A stretch of DNA of 64,000 nucleotides from Vibrio tapetis subsp. tapetis (GTDB lineage Bacteria > Pseudomonadota > Gammaproteobacteria > Enterobacterales > Vibrionaceae), in the NCBI RefSeq assembly GCF_900233005.1, contig NZ_LT960612.1, positions 868,001 to 932,000 on the forward strand. The letters run 5' to 3'. How positions within the stretch are numbered: position 1 is the first letter of the stretch; the number at the start of each line of letters is the position of its first letter. The notes under the pieces are model-generated. The model searched no databases, was not told the origin of the DNA, and saw nothing but the letters and a program-made list of their open reading frames with translations. This document shows positions 53,593-63,552 of the stretch, piece by piece. The translations under genes and the position numbers were made by a program.

Positions 53593-53957
53593 TTGATTAT
53601 TGTTATAGATCAAAACTACAAATAGAGCGTAACAAATGAGAACTTAAATGGCAGGTAATCTGCGGTTTAGGTTCTTTTTTTTGGTTGTTTTTCAGCCATC
53701 TTCCGACGTTATTCAAATTAAGTCGAAAAAATGCATAGAGTACTAATCATTTATTAGATAGCGATAAAAGCCATATAACTGATAAAAATAGCACTAATAG
53801 CTGCTTTAACGAGCTGTCTGTGGGTTTTTGTCTCGATAACTACCTATTCCGAGATGTTATGGACTGGTGCCAATTCGAATTATTTTGATAAATGATTTGA
53901 ACATTAACTAATTGTTCGGCTAATCTATAGGGACATTTTGGAGAAAGGAAGCTCAAC
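53593..53957. other. Promoter region of the betaine/choline-type ABC operon
   Basis: About 365 bp without a gene. GAACA (53899-53903) and TGTTC (53913-53917) form a short dyad 40 bp before the first gene, a possible operator. No riboswitch was recognised. Confidence 0.45.
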
Positions 53958-54947
53958 ATGAAATTTAAATTAGGTTCGATCATTTTGTTAATGGCAACCG
54001 CCACACAAGCGAATGCAAGTGAATGTGGTGACGTTACTATCGCAGATATGAACTGGAGCTCCGCTAGTCTTATCGCAAATGTCGACCAATTTATTCTGAC
54101 CCACGGTTATGGATGTGACGCCGAACTGATACCTGGCGATACAATGCCGACCGGTACTTCAATGATTGAAAAAGGCCAACCGGATGTTGCGCCTGAGCTT
54201 TGGAGTAACGCTTTGAAAGATGCACTTGATAAAGGTGTGAGTGAAAAACGTCTTCGCTATGCTGGTAAATCACTGGTTGATGGCGGGGAAGAGGGTTTCT
54301 GGGTTCCCGGTTACCTAGTAGAGAAATACCCTGAAATCGCAACGATTGAAGGCGTACGTAAACACGCAAAACTATTCAAGCACCCAGAAGATCCTGATAC
54401 CTCTGCATTCTATAGCTGCCCGGCTGGTTGGAACTGCCAAATCAGTGCCGGTAACCTGTACAAAGCTCTTGAGCTAGAAAGTGCTGGTTTCAGCATTGTT
54501 GACCCAGGTTCAAGTGCGGGTCTTTCTGGTTCAATCGCTAAAGCTTATGGTCGTGAGGAAGCATGGTTTGGTTACTACTGGGCTCCTACCGCTGTATTGG
54601 GTAAATACAAAATGGTTAAAGTTGATTTTGGTAGTGGTGTAGATACCGAAGAATTCCTTAATTGTACGAGTAAAGAAGATTGTGACTCGCCAAAAGTGAC
54701 CATGTACCCACCATCACCAGTTCATACTATTACGACTGAGAAATTTGCTGCACGTGCTCCTGAAGCGTACGAGTACTTCACTAAGCGTGGCTTTACTAAC
54801 GCGAAAATGAACGAATTGCTAGCATGGATGGAAGACAATCAAGCTGATGGTGAAGAAGCGATGCAGTACTTCTTAACTGAATTCCCTGAAATTTGGCACC
54901 CTTGGGTTTCAAAAGAAGTGGCGATGAAAGTTGATGCGGCACTTTAG
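53958..54947 (+). CDS. Periplasmic binding protein of a betaine/choline/proline-type ABC transporter
   Basis: The 329-residue protein has a signal peptide (MKFKLGSIILLMATATQANA) and is an OpuAC-domain solute receptor. VTIADMNWSSASLIANVDQFI and KGQPDVAPELWSN fit the family, and several Trp and Tyr residues (WFGYYWAPT, WHPW) could form the aromatic cage that binds quaternary amines. It carries four Cys in two pairs, GWNC/YSC and NC-x6-DC, suggesting disulfides. It is the first gene of a receptor-permease-ATPase operon. AGAAAGGAAG precedes the ATG. Substrate (glycine betaine, choline or proline) is not decided by sequence. Confidence 0.88.
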   Translation: MKFKLGSIILLMATATQANASECGDVTIADMNWSSASLIANVDQFILTHGYGCDAELIPGDTMPTGTSMIEKGQPDVAPELWSNALKDALDKGVSEKRLRYAGKSLVDGGEEGFWVPGYLVEKYPEIATIEGVRKHAKLFKHPEDPDTSAFYSCPAGWNCQISAGNLYKALELESAGFSIVDPGSSAGLSGSIAKAYGREEAWFGYYWAPTAVLGKYKMVKVDFGSGVDTEEFLNCTSKEDCDSPKVTMYPPSPVHTITTEKFAARAPEAYEYFTKRGFTNAKMNELLAWMEDNQADGEEAMQYFLTEFPEIWHPWVSKEVAMKVDAAL

Positions 54948-54989
54948 TTGATACCACTTTAAATAGCACAGTCTATTCATAATTGCAGT

Positions 54990-55010
54990 AACGCCACGGG
55001 ATGTGGCGTT
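54990..55010 (+). terminator. Intercistronic hairpin between binding protein and permease genes
   Basis: AACGCCAC (54990-54997) pairs with GTGGCGTT (55003-55010), followed by TAATTT. It may reduce read-through or protect the upstream message so that the receptor is made in excess. Confidence 0.6.
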
Positions 55011-55060
55011 TAATTTAGGTATCAAGCTTTAAACATAGCTTGCTACAAAGGGATATAAAA

Positions 55061-55960
55061 ATGGCTGACAGTAATTGGTTAACGAGCTTTCCAGAAATGG
55101 AGCGCACAGATTTAAGGGCAATAAAAAAAGCGTTAGATGGAGGGTATCGAGAGTTTTCCCGTGAATACGGTGAAATGATCGAGTCTTTCTTTGACCCTCT
55201 TCTTTCCTTCCTCGTTTGGTTTGAAAAACTTCTCATCTCTACCCCTTGGTTCATTGTACTTATCATCTGTACGGTGCTTGTGTATTTAGCAAGCCGTTCT
55301 TGGAAACTCGCACTGGGTTGTGTCGGTTCACTCTTGATGATCGGTTATTTTGGTATGTGGGAAGATACCATGCGAACCTTGAGCATCATTACTGTGTGTA
55401 CCATGGTTTCCATTGTGCTCGGTATCCCAATTGGCATCGCGATGGCCCGTTCTAATCGGGTACAGTCCATTGTCACGCCTATGCTTGATATTATGCAAAC
55501 GATGCCGGCGTTCGTGTACCTTATCCCGGTTGTTATGCTGCTTGGTATTGGTAAAATCCCAGGCTTGATTGCGGTTGTTATTTACGCCATTCCACCTGTT
55601 ATTCGTTTGACTAACTTAGGCATTCGTTTAGTTGATAAAGAGGTACTCGAAGCGGCCACCGCATTTGGTGCCAATAAAGGTCAACGCTTGTGGGGTGTGC
55701 AGCTTCCATTGGCAATGCCAACGATCATGGCTGGTATTAACCAAACGATCATGATGGCGTTATCTATGGTTGTAATAGCGTCGATGATCGGTGTTAAAGG
55801 ACTGGGTCAGCCAGTACTTAAATCGATTACTAACCAATATTTCACCTTAGGGCTAATGAATGGCTTTGCCATTGTCGCGCTGGCTATTTTGTTCGACAGA
55901 GCATCACAAGCTTACGCAAAACGTACTAATGCTCATCTAGGAGATTTCAAACATGACTAA
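55061..55960 (+). CDS. ABC transporter permease, ProW/OpuAB type
   Basis: The 299-residue inner-membrane protein has an N-terminal cytoplasmic stretch (about 40 residues, MADSNWLTSFPEMERTDLRA) and six hydrophobic segments. The binding-protein-dependent permease domain is clear: MQTMPAFVYLIPVVMLLGIGKIPGLIA and the EAA loop VDKEVLEAATAFGANKGQRLWGVQLPLAMP. It channels a quaternary amine or proline. The ATG at 55061 follows AAAGGG; its end overlaps the ATPase gene by 8 bp. Confidence 0.93.
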   Translation: MADSNWLTSFPEMERTDLRAIKKALDGGYREFSREYGEMIESFFDPLLSFLVWFEKLLISTPWFIVLIICTVLVYLASRSWKLALGCVGSLLMIGYFGMWEDTMRTLSIITVCTMVSIVLGIPIGIAMARSNRVQSIVTPMLDIMQTMPAFVYLIPVVMLLGIGKIPGLIAVVIYAIPPVIRLTNLGIRLVDKEVLEAATAFGANKGQRLWGVQLPLAMPTIMAGINQTIMMALSMVVIASMIGVKGLGQPVLKSITNQYFTLGLMNGFAIVALAILFDRASQAYAKRTNAHLGDFKHD

Positions 55961-57191
55961 GCCGTTGATTGAAATTAGTGGTCTGTATAAAGTTTTTGGC
56001 CGCAAACCTCAAGAAGTGATGAAGCGTGTCAAAGCCGGTGAAACCAAAGATCAAATTCTAGCGGAAACCGATCATACCGTTGGTCTTAAAGACATTAACC
56101 TATCGATAGAGAAAGGTGAGATCTTCGTGATCATGGGGCTATCTGGCTCTGGTAAGTCGACTCTTATCCGTCACTTTAACCGTCTGATTGACCCGACAGA
56201 GGGGAAAATCATGGTTGAAGGCATTGATGTGATGAGCCTGAATACGAAAGAGCTGGAAGAGTTTAGACGTAACAAAATGTCGATGGTATTCCAGCGCTTT
56301 GGCTTGATGCCGCATCGTACCGTTATAGAAAACGTTGCTTACGGCCTTGAAATTAAGGGCATGCCAAAAGACGAAAGACTGGAAAAAGCGAATGAGTGGC
56401 TTGAAACCGTAGGCCTCAATGGCTATGGCTCTCAATATCCAGCTCAGCTTTCTGGTGGTCAGCAACAACGCGTAGGGTTAAGCCGTGCATTATGTACGGA
56501 TGCGGAAATTCTACTGATGGATGAAGCGTTTTCTGCTCTTGATCCACTGATCCGTAGTGAAATGCAAGATCAGCTCATTGAGCTGCAAGAAAAGCTGCAC
56601 AAGACGATTGTTTTCATTACTCATGATCTCGATGAAGCACTGCGTATTGGCGATCGAATTGCCATTCTAAAAGACGGACTTCTTGTTCAACAAGGTACGC
56701 CGCATGAAATTTTGCTCAACCCAGCCGATGATTATGTAGAAGCGTTTGTAAAAGACGTGAACCGAGCTCGAGCACTAACGGTAGAAACGGTGATGAAGCC
56801 ACCTGCGCTGCGTATTACCGCTGAAACTATCGAAGGTGCACTCGCCGAGATGAAGAAATCAAAGCATGACTACGGCTACCATGTGACTGAAGACGGTTAT
56901 CAAGGCTTGGTAACGCAAGAGAGCCTACAAGATGCAGTTGAAGATGTAACGGTTCATGATTTCAGTGATGAAATGTATGAAGAAGTCCCTGCAGTCCTAC
57001 CTGATGCGGTGATTGAAGAAATCATTCCAGAGACGATGTCTTCAGAGTATTCACTTCCTGTTGTCGATGAAGAGGGTAACCTTAAAGGTGAACTTGAACG
57101 TAGTGCAGTAGCGGATATCTTTACTGAGGGCAATGAAGCGCCTTCGGAAGAGGAAGAGCCACAGGCAAAGATGGTCGATAAAGCCTCTTAA
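55953..57191 (+). CDS. ABC transporter ATPase with CBS domains, ProV/OpuAA type
   Basis: The 412-residue subunit drives transport by ATP hydrolysis. Walker A GLSGSGKST (about 58-66), signature LSGGQQQRVGLSRAL, Walker B ILLMDEAFSALD and switch His in ITHDLDEAL are intact. A C-terminal region with two CBS-like parts (about 275-395) may sense ionic strength as in OpuA. The N-terminal insertion FGRKPQEVMKRVKAGETKDQI is typical of ProV. It overlaps the permease by 8 bp. The last 20 residues are acidic. Confidence 0.94.
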   Translation: MTKPLIEISGLYKVFGRKPQEVMKRVKAGETKDQILAETDHTVGLKDINLSIEKGEIFVIMGLSGSGKSTLIRHFNRLIDPTEGKIMVEGIDVMSLNTKELEEFRRNKMSMVFQRFGLMPHRTVIENVAYGLEIKGMPKDERLEKANEWLETVGLNGYGSQYPAQLSGGQQQRVGLSRALCTDAEILLMDEAFSALDPLIRSEMQDQLIELQEKLHKTIVFITHDLDEALRIGDRIAILKDGLLVQQGTPHEILLNPADDYVEAFVKDVNRARALTVETVMKPPALRITAETIEGALAEMKKSKHDYGYHVTEDGYQGLVTQESLQDAVEDVTVHDFSDEMYEEVPAVLPDAVIEEIIPETMSSEYSLPVVDEEGNLKGELERSAVADIFTEGNEAPSEEEEPQAKMVDKAS

Positions 57192-57206
57192 GCAACGGAT
57201 ACTTGT

Positions 57207-57268
57207 AACGGCACTTAGACTTTCAAACCTGATTCCGCTGGATTAGGTTTAAGCTCAGTGCCGTTTTT
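57207..57268 (+). terminator. Terminator of the ABC operon
   Basis: AACGGCACT (57207-57215) pairs with AGTGCCGTT (57257-57265), with an inner AAACCT/AGGTTT stem, followed by TTT. Confidence 0.85.
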
Positions 57269-57478
57269 CGTCATATTCCCTCAGCATTTTCTATCGAGTC
57301 CTTCAACCATCATTTAGTCCTTAATTGATGACGTTAAGTCCTTTCTGTTTTCCAATGTAAGAATATTCAATTTGCATAATATGAAGCTTTATTAATAGAG
57401 TGCAATTGCCTACGTATGATGTTTGAATGGTACTATGAATGATTCGGTCGTATTAATGTTTGAAATGGAGTGTGTTTG

Positions 57479-58687
57479 ATGTTGAAGAAGCTAATAGCGT
57501 TAATGACAGGGCAGTCTGGCGTATATTTTATTATCAATGGCTTAACAGCATTGGCTTTCGCATTTTTAATGCCAATTATGAGCTTGTTTTTGGTTACCGC
57601 TTTAAAAACAGAACCTATTTTTCTAGGTTTGTATACCGCGACAGTTTCATTGATGACAATTTTCATTAGCCAAAAATTGACTGGCATGATCGACAAAGGC
57701 GTGTCGAGCAAAAAGTTATTTTTAATGTCACTGTCAGGCATTGTTGCTGCTTCATTTGGCTTTTCTCTTGCGACTGAATTCTGGCATGCATTGGTCGTTG
57801 GGGCGTTACTGATGCCCTTTGCTTCTTCATCCATTCCTTTGATCTTAACAATGATACGAAATTATGCAGATTCGACAGGAAAAGACAGCGCGAAAATAAA
57901 CTCTCAGATGCGTTCATCCGTCTCCTTGTTGTGGATTTTTGGCCCTCCTTTGGCGTTCTTATCGGTAGATACGTTTGGATTTGATATCAATTTCTATCTT
58001 TCAATGGGGATCGCTAGCCTCGTGATGGTTATCGTCGCAACAAAGCTTCAAGTTGAAGGGAGTAAGAATAAAACTCAGTCTGAAGATAAGGGAAAAAGTA
58101 TCATCCCCACAGAAGTATGGGTTCTGTGCGCCATTATGATGATTGCCAATATGGCCAATGCAATTTATATCAATTCTATGCCTCTGTTTGTTACCAATGA
58201 TTTGAAATTTCCGACGTCGTATCCGGGTCTTATGTTAGGCATTACGGCTGCAATCGAGATTCCAGTCATGCTCCTTGCTGTTAAGTGGTCAAAGCGATGG
58301 GGAAAGACAGGAGTCATGAAATTGGGCTTTGTCGCGGCGGCCACATTTTATATCGGCATGTTTTTCGCAGAAACGTTGCCTATGTTACTGGCCTTACAAA
58401 TCCTCAATGGATTGTTCTTTGGCGTATTTGTCGGTTTGGGTATTACTATTGTTCAAGATTATGCGCCGAGTAGTATTGGCAGAGCGTCTGCTTTATATAC
58501 TAACGCAATGCTAATTGGCACTATGCTTGGAACAAGCTCTATGGGATTGATTTCTCAGTACTACGGGTTTAAAGCGCCATTGCTCTTGAGTTTCATTGCG
58601 GTAATTACTGCCGGTATTGGCATGTGGGTACATGAGGCAAACTTAGCTAAGAAGACGAAAGCCAAAGAGGTTGTTACCGCTAAGTAA
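57479..58687 (+). CDS. MFS sugar efflux transporter, SetB-like
   Basis: The 402-residue protein has 12 hydrophobic segments and belongs to the sugar efflux (SET) branch of the major facilitator superfamily: INGLTALAFAFLMPIMSLFLVTAL, FGPPLAFLSVDTFGFDINFYL and the central MFS loop region QKLTGMIDKGVSSKKLFL. SET proteins export lactose, glucose analogues or other sugars. The ATG at 57479 has GGAG 9 bases upstream. It is followed in the same direction by a DMT gene 49 bp away. Confidence 0.83.
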   Translation: MLKKLIALMTGQSGVYFIINGLTALAFAFLMPIMSLFLVTALKTEPIFLGLYTATVSLMTIFISQKLTGMIDKGVSSKKLFLMSLSGIVAASFGFSLATEFWHALVVGALLMPFASSSIPLILTMIRNYADSTGKDSAKINSQMRSSVSLLWIFGPPLAFLSVDTFGFDINFYLSMGIASLVMVIVATKLQVEGSKNKTQSEDKGKSIIPTEVWVLCAIMMIANMANAIYINSMPLFVTNDLKFPTSYPGLMLGITAAIEIPVMLLAVKWSKRWGKTGVMKLGFVAAATFYIGMFFAETLPMLLALQILNGLFFGVFVGLGITIVQDYAPSSIGRASALYTNAMLIGTMLGTSSMGLISQYYGFKAPLLLSFIAVITAGIGMWVHEANLAKKTKAKEVVTAK

Positions 58688-58736
58688 ACCGAAGTATGGT
58701 TGGTTAAAGGCGTCATTTTGATGGATAAAAATAATA

Positions 58737-59615
58737 ATGAATACTCGGCTAGTTGCCCCTTATAAAACGGCGTTGTATACGTTTTTGGCTTTGCTAGCGT
58801 TTGCCGGTAACTCTGTTCTTTGCCGTCTTGCATTAGGCAATGGTCAGATAGACGCGGCCAGTTTCACCGTTGTTCGTTTGCTGGCAGGTATCTTGGTGCT
58901 GTTTTGTTTGCTTGCGGTTAGCAGCGGTTCAGATTCGCCAAAGTCAAACTCAACGGGCAAAGGAAGCTGGTGGGCTGGGTTAATGTTATTTGTGTACGCC
59001 GTCGCCTTTTCTTTTGCTTACGTTACGTTAGAAACGGGCATAGGTGCGCTTATTTTGTTCAGTGCGGTGCAAATTACTATGATACTGGCCAGCCTCGTGA
59101 GCGGAAATAAATTGCACAAACGAGAGTGGGCAGGGATGCTTATGGCGTTCATTGGCTTTGTTTACTTGGTGCTGCCAACTCTGTCGGCTCCTTCTTGGTT
59201 CGGCTTCGTTTTGATGACACTATCCGGCGTTGCTTGGGCGTTTTACACATTGGCGGGGCGAGGTTCGACATTCCCTTTAAGAGATACCGCATTTAATTTT
59301 CTTCGTACCGTCCCTTTGATCGCAGTGTTACTGGTGACGACCATTTACACCTCAGCTTTAACTCATGAGGGGATCGTGCTAGCGGTTTTGTCTGGCAGTG
59401 TTGCTTCGGGCGTCGGTTATACACTTTGGTATAGTGCGCTGAAAGGGCTGTCGACCACACAAGCAGCCGTGGTTCAATTGCTGGTGCCGGTTATTGCCGC
59501 GATAGGTGGGGTGGTGTTTGTTGATGAACCGTTTTCTTTGCGCTTACTGATTTCCACGGCTCTGATTCTGGGAGGAATTTTAACGGTTGTCTTAAGTAAG
59601 CATCGTTCTTCCTAA
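58737..59615 (+). CDS. DMT-superfamily (EamA) transporter
   Basis: The 292-residue protein has ten hydrophobic segments in two EamA halves: FAGNSVLCRLALGNGQIDAASFTVVRL in the first and TTQAAVVQLLVPVIAAIGGVVFVDEPFSL in the second, the latter a strong family mark. Substrate unknown. It may be cotranscribed with the SetB-like gene. The start is the ATG at 58737; its ribosome binding site (GGATAA) is weak. Confidence 0.87.
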   Translation: MNTRLVAPYKTALYTFLALLAFAGNSVLCRLALGNGQIDAASFTVVRLLAGILVLFCLLAVSSGSDSPKSNSTGKGSWWAGLMLFVYAVAFSFAYVTLETGIGALILFSAVQITMILASLVSGNKLHKREWAGMLMAFIGFVYLVLPTLSAPSWFGFVLMTLSGVAWAFYTLAGRGSTFPLRDTAFNFLRTVPLIAVLLVTTIYTSALTHEGIVLAVLSGSVASGVGYTLWYSALKGLSTTQAAVVQLLVPVIAAIGGVVFVDEPFSLRLLISTALILGGILTVVLSKHRSS

Positions 59616-59750
59616 ACATTTCTTCTTGAGCGCTGTTCGGTATCCTTTTATTTTCTTGATTGAAATCATGAATTAATTAGAGGAATCTTGATCCTTTGAC
59701 TCGAAGTATGCCTATACTTTAAGTACTGATTCCAGAAAACAGGCGTAGAA

Positions 59751-60524
59751 ATGCCCCTGATCCCAATAGTATTAACCCCTATCATCGCCGTGTTGCTAAC
59801 CTTGGTTAGTTTACCTGTACTGGCTTTGGAGCGGCTTACCTATCTGACCGAAGAATATCCACCTTATAATTTTTTAGATAACGGTGAACTGAAAGGGATC
59901 TCGATTGATCTCTTGCTTGCGGCTTCAACGTCAGTCGGTAGTCCTATAGAGAAGGGCCAGATCAGGCTGCAACCGTGGCCTAGAGGCTATCGTTCTATTC
60001 AGGCTGATAAGGATACCGTCTTATTTGCAATGGCTCGAACGCCGCAAAGAGAGGACAAATTCAAGTGGGCAGGTCCAATTGGGGATACTCGAATTGTGGT
60101 TCTCGCAAAGAAAAGCGCACGAGTAAAAATTACCAAAGGACAGGATTTAAAAAAATACAGCATAGGCGTGATTTCGGATGACGTCGGCCATCAACTCGTT
60201 TTAAAAGCCGGAGCCGGCGACGAGAACATTGAACGAGTAACGACAGCGATCGCGCTCGTTAAAATGCTCGATTTTGGACGTATTGACTTATGGGCCTATG
60301 AAGAGAACGTTGCGGCGTGGACAATGTCGAAGGTAGGAGTAGATAAAGATCAGTTTGAAGTGGTTTACGTGCTAAAAAACCTGTCAATGTACTACGCATT
60401 TAACGTCAATACCGATGACAAGTACATAAGCAAACTGCAACGCGGGTTAGATCTCATCAAGCAAAAAAACAACGCCGATACCAGTGAATACCAAAAGATA
60501 ATGCAACGTTATTTGAGTAATTAG
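59751..60524 (+). CDS. Periplasmic solute-binding protein, family 3-like
   Basis: The 257-residue protein has a signal peptide (about 1-26, PIIAVLLTLVSLPVLA) and the start of an SBP_bac_3 domain, LTYLTEEYPPYNFLDNGELKG, followed by the RTPQREDKFKWAGPIG segment common in a Vibrio and Shewanella subgroup. No transporter genes adjoin it, so it may serve as a sensor component or orphan receptor, perhaps for amino acids. Start ATG at 59751. Confidence 0.82.
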   Translation: MPLIPIVLTPIIAVLLTLVSLPVLALERLTYLTEEYPPYNFLDNGELKGISIDLLLAASTSVGSPIEKGQIRLQPWPRGYRSIQADKDTVLFAMARTPQREDKFKWAGPIGDTRIVVLAKKSARVKITKGQDLKKYSIGVISDDVGHQLVLKAGAGDENIERVTTAIALVKMLDFGRIDLWAYEENVAAWTMSKVGVDKDQFEVVYVLKNLSMYYAFNVNTDDKYISKLQRGLDLIKQKNNADTSEYQKIMQRYLSN

Positions 60525-60658
60525 CTGGCGGTTCTAAACTGGCACTTTCCTAGCATTAAAGCGTTATTTCCCTCCAACTTCTCAGTTTTTCGTAGATTTA
60601 CCTTACGATTTCGATTTATAGCCTACTATGTTTAATCATCATAGAAAATGGAATCGCT

Positions 60659-61870
60659 ATGAAATTCTCCCATCGAATTAAGGTCTACCAAGCCTACATG
60701 AAAGCGCTTAAGCTTGCCGCAGCGGTGATCCCCATGCCCAAGCCCATCTTATTTCTTGGTCAAGATTCATCGTTAGAGTTGTGCCAAGCGATTGCTCATG
60801 TGGGTAAGCGTAAGGTTTTGATTGTGACTGATAGCATGCTCGCGGAACTCGGCTTGTTAGACGGTATTGTTCAGGTATTGAATCAAAACGGTGTTGAAAG
60901 CGTTATTTTTGATGGTGTGCTGCCAGACCCAACTTACGACCAAGTCGAGAAGGGATTAAGCATTTATCAAGAACACGCTTGTGATGGGGTTTTGGCTGTA
61001 GGTGGAGGATCGCCAATTGATGCCGCTAAGGTTATCGCTGCGAGAGCGACGAATTCTAGACCCATCCGTAAGTTAGCTGGCCTATTTAAAGTTTGGCGGA
61101 CACCGGCGTCTCTTTTTGTTATTCCAACGACGGCCGGAACGGGGTCGGAAGTGACCATTGCGGCTGTTGTGTCGGATCCTATCAGCCATCAAAAAACACC
61201 GATCATTGACCCTAAATTAGTGCCGATGATGGCGGCATTAGACGCCAAATTAATGCAAGGTTTGCCTGCTCACGTTACCGCAGCAACCGGAATGGATGCG
61301 CTTACTCACGCCATTGAAGCCTATATCTCACGTAATGCCAGTCAAGAAACCAATGGCTACGCAATAGCAGCAATAAAGTTAATTATGCAAAACCTTGAAA
61401 AAGCAGTTGAACAAGGCAGTAACTTAGAAGCAAGGCAGAATATGGCGTTAGCGTCTTATTACGCGGGGCTCGCTTTTACTAAGGCGAGTTTGGGGTATGT
61501 ACATGCAATCTCACATAATGTCGGTGCTAAATATGGCACGCCACATGGGCTTGCTAATGCCATCATATTGCCTTATGTACTTGAATATTCGAAGGATGCA
61601 GCAATAGATAAACTAGCAGAAATAGCGGTGATGTCGGGGTTGGATTCAACAGGTTCACAGCAAGTTAAAGTGGCAAGACTCATTGCGCATATTCGTGGCA
61701 TGCTTGAACGGATGGGAATGCCTGAAAACTTGAAGGCTATTCAAAGCAGAGATATACCTAATTTAGCGCAGGCTGCGCTGAAAGAAGCGCATTGGAATTA
61801 TCCTGTACCACTTTATATGGATCAAGGCGAGTGCGAGCGTCTTATCGCAAAAGTGGCAGGGAGTGAATAA
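60659..61870 (+). CDS. Iron-containing alcohol dehydrogenase
   Basis: The 403-residue enzyme has the group III dehydrogenase marks: AVGGGSPIDAAKVIA for nucleotide binding, PTTAGTGSEVT, and the metal site residues in TGMDALTHAIEAY and SLGYVHAISHNVGAKYGTPHG with three His. It likely oxidises or reduces an alcohol/aldehyde with NAD(P); the exact substrate cannot be told. It stands alone with its own upstream region. No clear Shine-Dalgarno sequence precedes the ATG. Confidence 0.92.
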   Translation: MKFSHRIKVYQAYMKALKLAAAVIPMPKPILFLGQDSSLELCQAIAHVGKRKVLIVTDSMLAELGLLDGIVQVLNQNGVESVIFDGVLPDPTYDQVEKGLSIYQEHACDGVLAVGGGSPIDAAKVIAARATNSRPIRKLAGLFKVWRTPASLFVIPTTAGTGSEVTIAAVVSDPISHQKTPIIDPKLVPMMAALDAKLMQGLPAHVTAATGMDALTHAIEAYISRNASQETNGYAIAAIKLIMQNLEKAVEQGSNLEARQNMALASYYAGLAFTKASLGYVHAISHNVGAKYGTPHGLANAIILPYVLEYSKDAAIDKLAEIAVMSGLDSTGSQQVKVARLIAHIRGMLERMGMPENLKAIQSRDIPNLAQAALKEAHWNYPVPLYMDQGECERLIAKVAGSE

Positions 61871-61968
61871 AAGAAAACGTTGATGGGTCTTATTGCCAAC
61901 GTTGTTTTTGATAAAGCATTGGTGACTAATGCTTTAATCACGTTAGCTATAAAAACCCATCTGTATGC

Positions 61969-63552
61969 TTAAACTTCGAAGCAGACTTGGTTACGCCCTC
62001 TAGCCTTCGCTCTATATAAGGCTTTATCTGCACGATAGAAGGTACGTTGAGTATTTTCGCCATCTCTATGATTGGTGACGCCAATACTTACTGTAAGCCC
62101 GCGTTCGCCAAGAATGTCATGCCAGCCGAATTGAAAGATACGCTCACGGTAATTTTCTGCGTGAAGCATCGCTTGATCAACGTTGGTGTTCTCCAGAATC
62201 ACCAAGAACTCTTCACCACCAAAGCGCACACATGACGCGCCTCGGAAACGGAAGTGGGAGGCCAGTTCATGGGAGACGTTCACGATCGCTTTGTCGCCAA
62301 CCAGGTGGCTTAACTCATCATTGATGGATTTAAAATGGTCAATATCAATGACTAATAAAGCAAAAGACGTTTCGTGTAGCAGAAGATCTTTAAGCTTTAC
62401 ATCCAGCCAACGCCGGTTGTGTAAGTTGGTTAACGGGTCGGTAAAGACATCTTGTTGCAGTTTCGCTACCGTGTCTTTTTGGTTTTCTGTTGTCTCTTTG
62501 AGTTCACGGTTTTCTTGCTCAGACATGATGAGTTTTAGCTGCAATTCAAAGCGAGAGAGTCGGCGCAATTGAAAACCCGCTAAGTCACTAATTGGGATGT
62601 TTTTAACAAGATCTGAGTTGAGTCGAAATGCGCGTTTTTCAAAATGCAGCGCTTGTTTATAGTCATTCTGAGCGGCTGATACATCGCTTAATGAATCAAA
62701 TAGGCTTTTTAGTAATACTGGCGAATTAGTGGACTTGATTCGCTGTACCGCTGACGACAGCGTGTATTCCGCTAAGTCTGTACGGCCAATACCGTTTAAG
62801 CTACGTGCGAGTTCTAGTCGCACCATATTTGAAAGCCATATGGCACTGGTATTGTTGAGTGAATAGCGAGCTTTTGCGAGCGTAACGAGTGCATCGTGAT
62901 AGAGCTTTTGTTTACGCTGAATGCGAGCGTGGTAGAGAATAATTTGGCCAGCTAAAATTTTGTCGCTGACTAAAATGCTCAGTTCTTCGCATTCGCTGAG
63001 TAACTCGTCGGCGTTGGTTAAACGACCCAATGAAATTAAACAAGCGACGAGATACAGTTTGTATCGTAGCCTTAACGATCGACTGGTAATCGCGTGATCA
63101 ATACCATCAATTTTTTGATAGTACTTAAGCGCTCGCGAGAAGTCGCCGTAGGCATCGCACAAGTTGCCCATGCCGAGCACGGCGGTCGCATAAAAATCAA
63201 TGCTGCCAAATTCTACTGATAGCGAAGATAATTCAACGAACTCTTTGAGTGCGAGTGCGTAATCACCATTATCAAATAGTCTGTCGCCCAAGGTTGCCTT
63301 TATATTTAGAATATCTTCAATATCGTTAGGCAAGGCTAATAAGTTAAGCGCCTCTCGGAGCTCATCAATGCTGGCTTTGGGCTGTTTTAATTTGGCTCTG
63401 TATTCAGAGCTGATCAAAAAACAGTGAGAACGCTCTTGATTGGTCGTGGCAATATGTTGCCTGACGTGATCCCAAAATATGATGGCGTTTTCGCCTTTCA
63501 CCGAGGCTGGGTCAAGACCTGCTTCGGAAACTTTACTTAGTAGTGCTTCCAT
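61969..63552 (-). CDS. TPR-repeat GGDEF diguanylate cyclase
   Basis: The 527-residue soluble protein begins with an all-helical region of TPR-like repeats (about 60-340; for example DNGDYALALKEFVELSSL, ALKYYQKIDGI), a short coiled coil (MSEQENRELKETTENQKDTV) and a GGDEF domain (about 365-527) with DPLTNLHNRRWLD, RFGGEEF as active loop, and LTVSIGVTNH. The catalytic loop is canonical, so it should make cyclic di-GMP. No signal peptide is present. Its ATG overlaps the end of the upstream gene by 20 bp, so the two are translationally coupled. Confidence 0.9.
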   Translation of the reverse strand: MEALLSKVSEAGLDPASVKGENAIIFWDHVRQHIATTNQERSHCFLISSEYRAKLKQPKASIDELREALNLLALPNDIEDILNIKATLGDRLFDNGDYALALKEFVELSSLSVEFGSIDFYATAVLGMGNLCDAYGDFSRALKYYQKIDGIDHAITSRSLRLRYKLYLVACLISLGRLTNADELLSECEELSILVSDKILAGQIILYHARIQRKQKLYHDALVTLAKARYSLNNTSAIWLSNMVRLELARSLNGIGRTDLAEYTLSSAVQRIKSTNSPVLLKSLFDSLSDVSAAQNDYKQALHFEKRAFRLNSDLVKNIPISDLAGFQLRRLSRFELQLKLIMSEQENRELKETTENQKDTVAKLQQDVFTDPLTNLHNRRWLDVKLKDLLLHETSFALLVIDIDHFKSINDELSHLVGDKAIVNVSHELASHFRFRGASCVRFGGEEFLVILENTNVDQAMLHAENYRERIFQFGWHDILGERGLTVSIGVTNHRDGENTQRTFYRADKALYRAKARGRNQVCFEV